From positions 1 to 12,347 of the forward strand of contig CAYFHK010000078.1 of the NCBI GenBank assembly GCA_964342585.1: a stretch of DNA of 12,347 nt, read 5' to 3'. Source of the DNA: Parvularcula sp964342585 (GTDB lineage Bacteria > Pseudomonadota > Alphaproteobacteria > Caulobacterales > Parvularculaceae). Both the position numbers and the translations under genes were made by a program. The notes beneath the pieces were generated by a model. The model saw nothing but the letters and a program-made list of their open reading frames with translations, made no database searches and was not told the origin of the DNA. This document shows, piece by piece, positions 1 to 6,307 of this stretch; within the stretch, counting starts at the first letter, position 1; each line of letters begins with the position of its first letter.

Positions 1-907
1 CAGGTGCGCGCGTTGGCGCAGGCGCTCTTCGGGTCGGGCCGCGATAGGCAGGATCGCCTTGCAAGATCGGATCGGCTTCCGGCGTTTGGCTGATCGTTGA
101 GGGATCGTCGCCGAAATTGGGCAGCTCCGCGTCGGCGCTGGCAAGATCCGGCCAGTAAGCAGGCTGGGCCACCAATTCGCGATAGTAACGAACATTTTGC
201 TCAGCGATCGCGGGGGGAAGATCTGATCGCGCCAGGCGTTCAGCTTCTGTGCCTTGTCCAGAGAGGGCCAGAACGAGCGCAAAGTTTTGACGAATGCGCG
301 CGGTACCGTCTGGCTGCGCGGTGGCTTGGCGCAGTGTACGCTCTGCCAGCGCCGGCCGGCCCTGCAATGCGTAGGACAGACCTTTGTTGTTCAGGATCTG
401 CGCTTTGTTCGGCGCAAGGCCAAGGGCCACATCGTATTGCGCCTGGGCATCCTTGTGGCGGCCGATCTTGTCATAGGCGACGCCGAGAGCGGAGTAGGCT
501 GACCAGTCTTCGCTCTTGCCAAGGCTGATCGATTGCTCGATCGGGCGAACAGCTTCGTGCGCGCGCTCGTTCGCGATCAGAACTTTTCCAAGCTCTAGCA
601 TCACGTCGGGGTCGGTGCTGATCCGGCTCCGCGTATTTTGCATCACGCGCAGCGCTTCTTCATTGTTATCGACAGCGCGCAGCGCCTTGCTGAAGGAGAC
701 GGCGGCTTTGGGATCGCTCGGGTCGCGATCATACCGGGTGCCCCAAAAGGCGGCGAGGGCGATGGGGTCCATGCCTTCTGTTTCGGAATGGCCAACGACA
801 TCGATCGATTGACGCTGCTTGCTATCCATCGTCGCACAGCCGGCCGCTGTGAGCGAGATCAGCGCAACCGTCGAGAAGAAGCGAATTGTTTGGCGCCCGT
901 TCGTCAT
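1..907 (-). CDS. tadD: TadD-type TPR lipoprotein of the Flp/Tad pilus system (3' end outside window)
   Basis: The frame reads from ATG at 907 to the left edge without a stop, giving the first 302 residues. TadD is an outer-membrane-associated lipoprotein needed to assemble Tad (tight adherence) pili, acting as a TPR scaffold. The N-terminus has a basic start, a hydrophobic stretch (about residues 10-22) and a lipobox-like AAGC with Cys24 as the lipid-attachment residue. TPR-like helical pairs follow at about 65-98, 100-132, 135-167 and 169-200. The family-typical segment from RIRQNFALVLAL to DLPP and NVRYYREL is at about 204-245. The visible C-terminal part (from about 265) is Pro/Ala-rich and looks disordered. 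GAGG seven bases before the ATG supports the start. It is divergent from divL. TadD assignment is by family resemblance; a generic TPR lipoprotein is the alternative. Confidence 0.82.
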   Translation of the reverse strand, partial: MTNGRQTIRFFSTVALISLTAAGCATMDSKQRQSIDVVGHSETEGMDPIALAAFWGTRYDRDPSDPKAAVSFSKALRAVDNNEEALRVMQNTRSRISTDPDVMLELGKVLIANERAHEAVRPIEQSISLGKSEDWSAYSALGVAYDKIGRHKDAQAQYDVALGLAPNKAQILNNKGLSYALQGRPALAERTLRQATAQPDGTARIRQNFALVLALSGQGTEAERLARSDLPPAIAEQNVRYYRELVAQPAYWPDLASADAELPNFGDDPSTISQTPEADPILQGDPAYRGPTRRAPAPTRAP

Positions 908-1243
908 GGCTTGTCCTCAAGAACATGATGAGAGCCCGCGACGCGACGCGTGGCCCTTCCTCACCAGGCAACTTCGCGTAATGTCGCCAACAAAGTCTTA
1001 AGAGCCGTCGTGCCCGGACAAACCGGAGGCAATCTTTCCCCATTCGGTGTCCTGCCGCTTGCTTAAGGAGGAAAATCACCGCTTTGTGGAAGATCGGAAG
1101 CATTCCGTCAGTGCCGGCAAGGTTTTGTTTACCCTTTTTCAACACTGGGCCGGCCAACACTGATGTTTGAACGGCGCGTGGTAGTGCACGCGACAAGGGT
1201 CGCGCCGAGATGCGTTGGGGTTTCGGGCAGGCAAGGTCGATTG
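908..1243. other. Divergent intergenic region tadD / divL
   Basis: About 336 bases without a convincing gene, assuming divL starts at 1244. It must carry promoters for both neighbours, but I see no clear -35/-10 pair and no GANTC site. A TTAA-N7-TTGG element (minus strand, 987-1001) partly matches the CtrA consensus TTAA-N7-TTAA. A strong AAGGAGG at 1065-1071 has no start codon at a usable distance, so it does not mark a gene. Confidence 0.6.
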
Positions 1244-3943
1244 ATGATCAATATACGGCGAAAGCTATTGCAAGGTGCAGCGCTGGTCGCCATCGGCGCG
1301 CCCACGCTCTGGCCTGTCGCAGCGAATGCGGCACAGCCCGGTGGCGTTCGTCTTCCCCCCTTAGATCCAACGCTGGTTGTCACCGGCGGGGCCGTCCTCT
1401 TTGCACTGGCCGCGGGGCTGTGGGCGATGCGGGTGTCGATGTCGGCCCGCAATGCGACGGTTCATTGGTCAAAGGCTCTGGCGCGGATGGAGGCTCGGTT
1501 TGAGAAATCGGAGTCCGTGCTCGCCTCTCACCCCGGTCTCGTGATCGTTTGGGAAGATAGCTACGACGAAATTCAAACGGGGTGGGGCAAGCCGCGTGTG
1601 CTAGGCGGCCCTGCTGCGCTCGCATCATTGCTGACCTTCGCCGCGGACGATCCCAGCGGGTTTGAAAACCCTGCCGATGCGCTCTTGGACGCGCTCGGCA
1701 ATCTGCCGGTTGATGATGAAGAGCATGCCGGCCGTGCGCCAACCTTACGCGAAAAAGTGAACGCGCTGCGCGGCCATGGCGTCGCGTTCTCCGGCAGCAT
1801 TGTCACCGAAGAGGGGCGGTCGATCGAATGCGACGGCCGTGTCGCCGGCGACCAGGTCACGCTGTGGCTCACCGACCCGGCGGTCCGGTTGGCGGAAGAG
1901 GCCGGCGTTGTCGGCCAGGCGCGGGATAAGGCGGCGGATCTCCACGGTGCCTTGAACCAACTCGACCGCGCGCCGTTGGCGGCGTGGCGCCGCGGGCCCG
2001 ATCTCAAAATTGAATGGGCGAACCGCGCCTATATCGAGATGGTCGAAGCCATCAATCTGCAACAGATCGTCGACGAACAAATCGAAATCGATCCCGGCTT
2101 TAAGGGCATTGCGGAGAAAGCAAAGCGTGAGGCGGCGCGCGCCGGACGCCGCGCCGTTGATGGCCTTATCAAAGTCAATGTGAAGGGGCAGCGCCGGGTT
2201 CTGCGCGTGATCGAAGCCCCGATGCATGGGGCGGGCGAGGCCAGTTTCGGCGGCATCGCCATTGATATCACGCGCCAAGAACGCGCGCAGGAAGATTTGC
2301 GCCGCCAACAGGATGCGCACCGCAAAACCCTCGACCAGCTTTCAGCGGCCGTGGCGGTGTTCAACGCGGCACAGCAGCTAGACTATTACAACCAAGCCTT
2401 CCTCGATTTGTGGGGCCTCGACGATGCGGAGCTTCGCGCGCGGCCATCGCATGGAGAGCTGCTCGATCGTCTTCGCCATCTGGGCAAATTGCCGGCACAG
2501 CAAGATTTCGCGGAGTGGAAGCATCACCAGCTCCGCCTTTATACGGAAGAGAAGGCGGACACCGGATCGATTGCCGAGGGTGCCGCGCCCGATGACAGCT
2601 GGGATCTGCCCGACGGCAGATCGCTCCGCGTGCGCCAGCACCGCCATGCGCTCGGCGGCGTGTCGGTGCTCTTCGAAGACATCACAGAGACCCTCGATCT
2701 TCAGAGCCGGTTTACCACCCAGATCGGGGTGCAACGCGCAACGCTGAACAATCTGGCCGAAGGGGTCGCAGTGTTTGGGGCTGACGGTCGTCTCGCCCTT
2801 CACAATCAGTCGTTTGAACGCCTTTGGTCGCTCACCCGCGAGAACCTCACCGGCCTGCCGCATTTCGATGCGTTGCAGGCAGAGTTCTTGGATCAGGCGC
2901 CCGATGCCGAGGCGACATTTCAAAAGCTCAAGAACAAAGTCGTGGCCTTTGCGCCGGAGGACCGGACCGAACTTGTGGGCGAAGAAATCCGCCTCCGCTC
3001 TGGCCGCTTCTTACAATCAGCGACCTCGCCGCTGCCGGACGGGGCGACGCTCGTTACGTTCCTCGACATCACGGATAGCCGTGAGCGGCAGAAAGAGCTC
3101 GAGATCCGCAACCAGATCCTTGAGGACGCGGACCGGATCAAAACCCGCTTTGTCGATCACATTTCTTATCAGCTGCGGAACCCGCTCAACACGATCATCG
3201 GCTTCACCGAAATGCTCGAGCGTGAGATGGTCGGTGCACTGAACGACAAGCAAAAAGACTACGCGAACACGATCCTCACAGCCTCGACACACCTTCTCGA
3301 TCTGATCGACGATATTATCGACCTGGCCGCGATCGACGCGGGTCGCCTCGGCCTCGATATGGATGAGGTGGATGTGCGCGAACTGGTCGAGAGCGCGGCG
3401 ACTTTTGCAGCGTTGAAGGCCGAAGACAGCCAGGTGAAGCTGCGGGTCGATTGCCCCAAGGATATTGGCACCATCAAAGCGGATGAGCGCCGGCTCAAAC
3501 AGGTCCTGTTCAATCTCCTCGCCAACGGCTTCACCTTCACAGAGGCGGGTGGCGAAGTCGTCCTTGGTGCGGCGCGCGATGGCGAGATGGTGAAGATCTG
3601 GGTGGCGGACACCGGCCGTGGGGTCTCGCCGCAGGATCAGGCGACCATTTTTGATCGCTTCGAAAGTGCCGGCCCTGGTGCTGGCGCGGGCCTTGGGCTC
3701 GCCCTTGTGAATAGCTTCATTGAGCTGCATGGCGGTCTCGTCTTCCTCTCCTCCCGCGAAGGCGAGGGCACGACGGTCACCTGTCATCTGCCCATTGGTG
3801 GGCCGACCCAAGGATTGCGGATCGAAGATGGCGCTGCTGATGGGGAGGGCCTTCAGCTCGACGTCAACCTGCTAACCGGTGGCGATGATCCTGACGTCGA
3901 CGACGCCGTTGATGACGCGAAACTGATCTCCGCCACCCGCTGA
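1244..3943 (+). CDS. divL: DivL-type cell-cycle sensor (tyrosine-for-histidine histidine kinase homologue)
   Basis: In Caulobacter DivL is a membrane-bound pseudo-kinase that reads DivK phosphorylation and controls the CckA-CtrA pathway. From ATG at 1244 the protein has 899 residues. Residues 1-30 resemble a signal peptide (IRRK, hydrophobic core, ANA), and a second hydrophobic segment lies at about 44-62. PAS-like regions follow at about 240-345, 360-485 and 498-612, with a more divergent one possible at 98-215. A helical linker leads to the dimerisation box, where SYQLRNPLN places Tyr642 at the usual phospho-His position. The ATP-binding domain looks intact: N-box LLANG (Asn761), DTGRG (Asp789), F-box IFDRFE and GAGLGLAL. 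The tail (860-892) is acidic. I prefer 1244 to the upstream ATG at 1163 because the extra 27 residues are odd, the secretion-like N-terminus begins here, and AAGG lies 8 bases upstream. It is longer than the Caulobacter protein, mainly in the N-terminal sensory part. Confidence 0.88.
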   Translation: MINIRRKLLQGAALVAIGAPTLWPVAANAAQPGGVRLPPLDPTLVVTGGAVLFALAAGLWAMRVSMSARNATVHWSKALARMEARFEKSESVLASHPGLVIVWEDSYDEIQTGWGKPRVLGGPAALASLLTFAADDPSGFENPADALLDALGNLPVDDEEHAGRAPTLREKVNALRGHGVAFSGSIVTEEGRSIECDGRVAGDQVTLWLTDPAVRLAEEAGVVGQARDKAADLHGALNQLDRAPLAAWRRGPDLKIEWANRAYIEMVEAINLQQIVDEQIEIDPGFKGIAEKAKREAARAGRRAVDGLIKVNVKGQRRVLRVIEAPMHGAGEASFGGIAIDITRQERAQEDLRRQQDAHRKTLDQLSAAVAVFNAAQQLDYYNQAFLDLWGLDDAELRARPSHGELLDRLRHLGKLPAQQDFAEWKHHQLRLYTEEKADTGSIAEGAAPDDSWDLPDGRSLRVRQHRHALGGVSVLFEDITETLDLQSRFTTQIGVQRATLNNLAEGVAVFGADGRLALHNQSFERLWSLTRENLTGLPHFDALQAEFLDQAPDAEATFQKLKNKVVAFAPEDRTELVGEEIRLRSGRFLQSATSPLPDGATLVTFLDITDSRERQKELEIRNQILEDADRIKTRFVDHISYQLRNPLNTIIGFTEMLEREMVGALNDKQKDYANTILTASTHLLDLIDDIIDLAAIDAGRLGLDMDEVDVRELVESAATFAALKAEDSQVKLRVDCPKDIGTIKADERRLKQVLFNLLANGFTFTEAGGEVVLGAARDGEMVKIWVADTGRGVSPQDQATIFDRFESAGPGAGAGLGLALVNSFIELHGGLVFLSSREGEGTTVTCHLPIGGPTQGLRIEDGAADGEGLQLDVNLLTGGDDPDVDDAVDDAKLISATR

Positions 3944-3976
3944 TCAATTTCATTTCCTTCCAATGGTTGAGGTGTT

Positions 3977-3994
3977 GCAGATGTCGGCATCTGC
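3977..3994 (+). other. Stem-loop in the divL-TPR gene gap
   Basis: GCAGATG, loop TCGG, CATCTGC: a perfect 7-bp stem with a 4-base loop, 33 bases after the divL stop and 12 bases before the next ATG. No T-run follows, so it is not a standard intrinsic terminator. It occupies the place where a ribosome-binding site for the next gene would be expected. Confidence 0.4.
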
Positions 3995-4006
3995 TATTGC
4001 CGCTGA

Positions 4007-4645
4007 ATGAACCCAGTTTTCTTCATCGGCGCCCTCGCGCTCCTTCAGGCCGAAGCGACCGAAGAGCCAGTCTCAGATTACGAGGCGTGCGCAGAATTGG
4101 CGACCACTTCGCCGGATGCTGCGGCTCGGTTCGCCGAACAATGGATGTCCGATGGCGGCGGCATAGAGGCCAAACACTGCGCGGCAATCGCCATGTTGGC
4201 GCAAGGCGCGCCGCGATCCGCGGGCGCTCTTTTGATCGACTTGGCTGAAAGCAAGGAAGCCAACCCCGTCTTGGCGTCACAGCTCTACGTGCAGGCGGCC
4301 GAGGCATTGCTGTCGGGGGGCGCGAAGGAGAAAGCCTTTGAGGCCGTGCGCTCGGCCTATCGGCTCATGCCCGATGCCCCGGAGATCCATGTCGCGGCGG
4401 CGGCTATCTACGCCACGGCCGAGGAGTGGGAGGGGGTCAAGCTGACGCTCACTGCGCTCGAAAGACAAGCGGCGCTTTCCGCCGATGCTTACGCCTTGCG
4501 CGGGCGTGCGCATTTTGAGCTGGGTGATCATCAAGCGGCGACGGAGGACGTTGTTCGCGCCCTCGAACTCGAGCCGCTTCTCGTTGATGCCCTGGTGTTG
4601 CGCGGCGATCTTTTGACCGCCGGCTATCCTGTCGATCGCGAGTGA
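4007..4645 (+). CDS. Small exported TPR-repeat protein downstream of divL
   Basis: A 212-residue protein with a short hydrophobic N-terminus (about residues 3-14, ending QAEA), which may be a signal peptide although it lacks the usual positive charges. A conserved-looking N-terminal block holds Cys28 and Cys58 with the sequence GGGIEAKHCAAIAM between 50 and 63; the two cysteines could form a disulfide if the protein is periplasmic. TPR-like helix pairs cover about 88-123, 126-157 and 158-191, the last being the clearest (ALRGRAHFELGDHQAATED). An in-frame TGA sits directly before the ATG, so translation cannot start earlier. I see no good Shine-Dalgarno site; a stem-loop lies just upstream. 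It follows divL by 63 bases on the same strand, so co-transcription is likely. Its function is unknown; a scaffold or binding role is all the TPR fold suggests. Confidence 0.8.
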   Translation: MNPVFFIGALALLQAEATEEPVSDYEACAELATTSPDAAARFAEQWMSDGGGIEAKHCAAIAMLAQGAPRSAGALLIDLAESKEANPVLASQLYVQAAEALLSGGAKEKAFEAVRSAYRLMPDAPEIHVAAAAIYATAEEWEGVKLTLTALERQAALSADAYALRGRAHFELGDHQAATEDVVRALELEPLLVDALVLRGDLLTAGYPVDRE

Positions 4646-4646
4646 T

Positions 4647-4661
4647 GCGCGCCTAGCGCGC
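4647..4661. terminator. GC-rich hairpin between convergent TPR gene and gcrA
   Basis: GCGCGC, loop CTA, GCGCGC: a perfect 6-bp stem that starts 2 bases after the TPR gene stop and contains the gcrA stop codon in its loop. There is no T-run on either side, so termination by this hairpin alone is uncertain; it may slow convergent polymerases. Confidence 0.35.
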
Positions 4662-5117
4662 CACTTTCCGTGCCGCGGGGAGGGCAACCGGCTGGCGCCG
4701 GGGTTGCTCCCGCCGTGGGGCGGATGGCTGGAACGCCAATTGGCTGTGATAGGCGCAGTAAGGCTTGTTCGATGAAGTCGACTGGCCGCAGAAATGGAAG
4801 TCATCCGCTGCGGGGTCGCCAATCGGCCATTTGCATTGCGACGTGCCGATCGAACTCACTGTCGGGCGATCAACGCCATGGCACAATGAATCGAGCGAGA
4901 AGTTGGAGCTACGATAGCTCACTTCTTCGGGCTCATTCATCACGATCTTCGGTTTTGGTGCGGTTGGGGTCGCCCGTCCGGCCAAGCCAAGCCGGTGAAC
5001 TTTCCCGATCACCGCATTGCGCGTTACGCCGCCCATCCGTGTGGCGATCTGGCTCGCTGATAAGCCTTCGCTCCACAACTGTTTTAGCTGTTCTACCCGA
5101 TCTTCCGTCCACGCCAT
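4653..5117 (-). CDS. gcrA: GcrA cell-cycle regulator
   Basis: GcrA is a DNA-binding co-activator found in Alphaproteobacteria that binds RNA polymerase sigma70 and activates promoters carrying CcrM-methylated GANTC sites. The 154-residue protein starts with the hallmark MAWTEDRVEQLKQLW and continues through the helix-turn-helix region with SASQIATRMGGVTRNAV and IGKVHRLGL (about 20-46). A variable linker (49-90) follows. The C-terminal sigma-binding module has CKWPIGDP (Cys95), HFCG (Cys110) and YCAYH (Cys121, His124). The tail from about 130 is Pro/Arg-rich. I chose ATG 5117, not the in-frame ATG at 5129, because family members begin at this residue and the upstream ATG overlaps the Shine-Dalgarno sequence itself. 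It is convergent with the TPR gene and divergent from the permease gene, with a DnaA box in the upstream region. Confidence 0.95.
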   Translation of the reverse strand: MAWTEDRVEQLKQLWSEGLSASQIATRMGGVTRNAVIGKVHRLGLAGRATPTAPKPKIVMNEPEEVSYRSSNFSLDSLCHGVDRPTVSSIGTSQCKWPIGDPAADDFHFCGQSTSSNKPYCAYHSQLAFQPSAPRREQPRRQPVALPAARKVAR

Positions 5118-5122
5118 CTGCG

Positions 5123-5127
5123 CCTCC
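5123..5127 (-). promoter_or_regulatory. Ribosome-binding site that fixes the gcrA start
   Basis: On the minus strand GGAGG lies 5 bases before ATG at 5117. The competing ATG at 5129 partly overlaps this motif and has no comparable site of its own, so 5117 is the better start. Confidence 0.75.
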
Positions 5128-5143
5128 ATGGGTCATAGGCCGC

Positions 5144-5164
5144 CCTCGGAACGTTTCTCCGAGG
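5144..5164 (-). other. Leader hairpin upstream of gcrA
   Basis: CCTCGGA and TCCGAGG form a perfect 7-bp stem around a 7-base loop, 27 bases upstream of the gcrA start codon. If transcription begins further upstream, the mRNA leader would carry this stem. No T-run follows in the gcrA direction. Confidence 0.45.
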
Positions 5165-5248
5165 TCGATGGGAGCGATGCTCAATTCGCCCACATCTTGT
5201 AGGAAGATATTAACCCAATCACCAAATGCTGTGGGCGAGAGTTTTACA

Positions 5249-5275
5249 CCTTCCCGCTACGGGGAGGGGCTTTTT
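5249..5275 (+). terminator. Terminator-like hairpin with T-run, reading toward the permease gene
   Basis: CCTTCCCG, loop CTA, CGGGGAGG gives an 8-bp stem with one G-T pair (5249-5267). GGC and then TTTTT (5271-5275) follow on the plus strand. This looks like an intrinsic terminator for plus-strand transcription, but no plus-strand gene lies between gcrA and this point. The last two T's are shared with the DnaA box. On the minus strand it would be a hairpin in a gcrA leader, without a T-run. Confidence 0.45.
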
Positions 5276-5282
5276 ATCCACA
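5274..5282 (+). promoter_or_regulatory. Perfect DnaA box upstream of gcrA
   Basis: TTATCCACA is an exact match to the consensus 9-base DnaA box. It lies 157 bases upstream of the gcrA start codon. DnaA activates gcrA in Caulobacter, so a role in gcrA control is likely; this is inferred from position and known biology. Confidence 0.65.
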
Positions 5283-5287
5283 ACAGC

Positions 5288-5292
5288 GAGTC
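5288..5292. promoter_or_regulatory. GANTC (CcrM methylation) site
   Basis: GAGTC, 5 bases from the DnaA box. In organisms with GcrA and CcrM such sites can be hemimethylated after replication and control transcription. A single site also occurs by chance about once per 256 bases. Confidence 0.4.
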
Positions 5293-5328
5293 AATTCGTC
5301 TAAACGCGCCGGTGCGCGCGCGATCTTT

Positions 5329-5333
5329 GACTC
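5329..5333. promoter_or_regulatory. Second GANTC (CcrM methylation) site
   Basis: GACTC, 36 bases beyond the first site and 93 bases before the permease start codon. It could serve either divergent gene. Confidence 0.35.
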
Positions 5334-5425
5334 ATAGGCCCTCAGATAACGGATTGAGACTGAAACTAGACGCAAGGGCCGCGGCGGGCCACATACAAGA
5401 AGAACCCTGTGAAAAGGAACGAACC

Positions 5426-6295
5426 ATGCCAGACGGAGAGGTTGTCGCCGCGCCTAAAGCATCATCGGCGCCTGCGCTGGGCGCGCGCCGATTCGGTCGT
5501 GTCAATTGGATCGGCCTTTGGACGCTCTATCAAAAAGAAGTCCAGCGTTTCTTGAAGGTGGCGTTTCAGACGGTATTCGCGCCGATCATCACAACGCTCC
5601 TTTACCTTACGGTGTTTTTGGTCGCCTTTTCGGGCGGCGACCGTGACCCGTCCATCGAGGGGCAATTGATCACCTACGCGCAGTTTTTGCCGCCGGGCCT
5701 CATCATGATGGCGATTTTGAGCAACGCGTTCCAAAATGCGTCGTCGTCGATCATCATTGGCAAGGTGCAGGGCTCGGTCATTGATGTGTTGATGCCCCCG
5801 CTCTCACCTTCTGAGCTGACGGCCGCCTTCGTTGGCGGCGCCGCAACGCGGGGCATTCTGGTGGGGTTGATCACCGCTATCACCATCGCGTTTTTCATGG
5901 CCTTCACCACCACGACATTCGCGATCTCGAACCTATTGGCGATCGTCTATTTCGCGACGATGGCGTCTATCTTATTGGGCGCGGTGGGTGCGATTGCGGG
6001 CATGTGGGCGGAGAAGTTCGATCAGTTAGCGCTGATCACCAACTTCGTGATCACGCCGCTCACCTTTCTCTCGGGCACATTCTATTCGGTGAATAAGCCG
6101 GGCCTGCCCGATTGGGTTGCCGGGGTGAGTAATTTCAACCCCCTCTTTTATCTCATCGATGGCTTCCGATATGGATTTATCGGCGTTGCCGATGCGCCGG
6201 TGTTGCGCGGCGCCATGGTCAGCCTCGCGCTGACGTTGCTCAGCGTCTGGGCCACCTACATCCTCTTCCGGCGCGGTTATAAACTCAAAGCCTGA
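5426..6295 (+). CDS. ABC-2 type transporter permease
   Basis: A 289-residue inner-membrane protein of the ABC-2 permease family (YadH/NodJ-like), which exports lipids, polysaccharides or drugs together with a separate ATPase. After a cytoplasmic N-terminus (1-45, with the amphipathic LWTLYQKEVQRFLK) come hydrophobic segments at about 47-68, 86-104, 137-160, 165-193, 203-220 and 262-280, i.e. six membrane spans. Family-typical features are the QFLPPGLIMM loop, the GSVIDVLMPPLSPSE cytoplasmic loop, PLTFLSGTFY and the NPLFYLIDGFRYGF region. I chose ATG 5426: AAAAGGAA lies upstream at a good distance, and the frame further upstream is only the reverse of gcrA. No ATPase gene is in the window, so the partner must be encoded elsewhere. 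hslO follows 12 bases after the stop, suggesting an operon. The substrate is unknown. Confidence 0.88.
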   Translation: MPDGEVVAAPKASSAPALGARRFGRVNWIGLWTLYQKEVQRFLKVAFQTVFAPIITTLLYLTVFLVAFSGGDRDPSIEGQLITYAQFLPPGLIMMAILSNAFQNASSSIIIGKVQGSVIDVLMPPLSPSELTAAFVGGAATRGILVGLITAITIAFFMAFTTTTFAISNLLAIVYFATMASILLGAVGAIAGMWAEKFDQLALITNFVITPLTFLSGTFYSVNKPGLPDWVAGVSNFNPLFYLIDGFRYGFIGVADAPVLRGAMVSLALTLLSVWATYILFRRGYKLKA

Positions 6296-6307
6296 TAGGC
6301 GCGTTTT

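Larger units (their letters stand above)
5118..5425. promoter_or_regulatory. Divergent control region gcrA / ABC permease
   Basis: A 308-base gap. Reading toward gcrA it holds GANTC at 5329-5333, GANTC at 5288-5292, a DnaA box at 5274-5282, a hairpin at 5249-5267, a CtrA-like half-site GGTTAA at 5210-5215, a leader hairpin at 5144-5164, then the gcrA ribosome-binding site. I see no -35/-10 pair of good quality for either gene. In Caulobacter gcrA is activated by DnaA and repressed by CtrA; the DnaA box fits that known scheme. Confidence 0.7.

Noticed and set aside
1086..1163. 25-codon GTG-started frame ending in a TGATG overlap with the upstream divL ATG, with AAGGAGG before it
   Set aside because: The AAGGAGG is about 14 bases from the GTG, too far, and the divL start at 1163 that would make the overlap meaningful is itself unlikely.
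3017..3811. 264-codon minus-strand frame inside divL
   Set aside because: Shadow of divL; the kinase motifs on the plus strand leave no doubt which strand codes.
4670..5425. Open plus-strand frame opposite gcrA, continuous with the permease frame
   Set aside because: It mirrors the gcrA coding strand, its translation is low-complexity Ser/Arg/Pro-rich, and the permease has a good start with ribosome-binding site at 5426.
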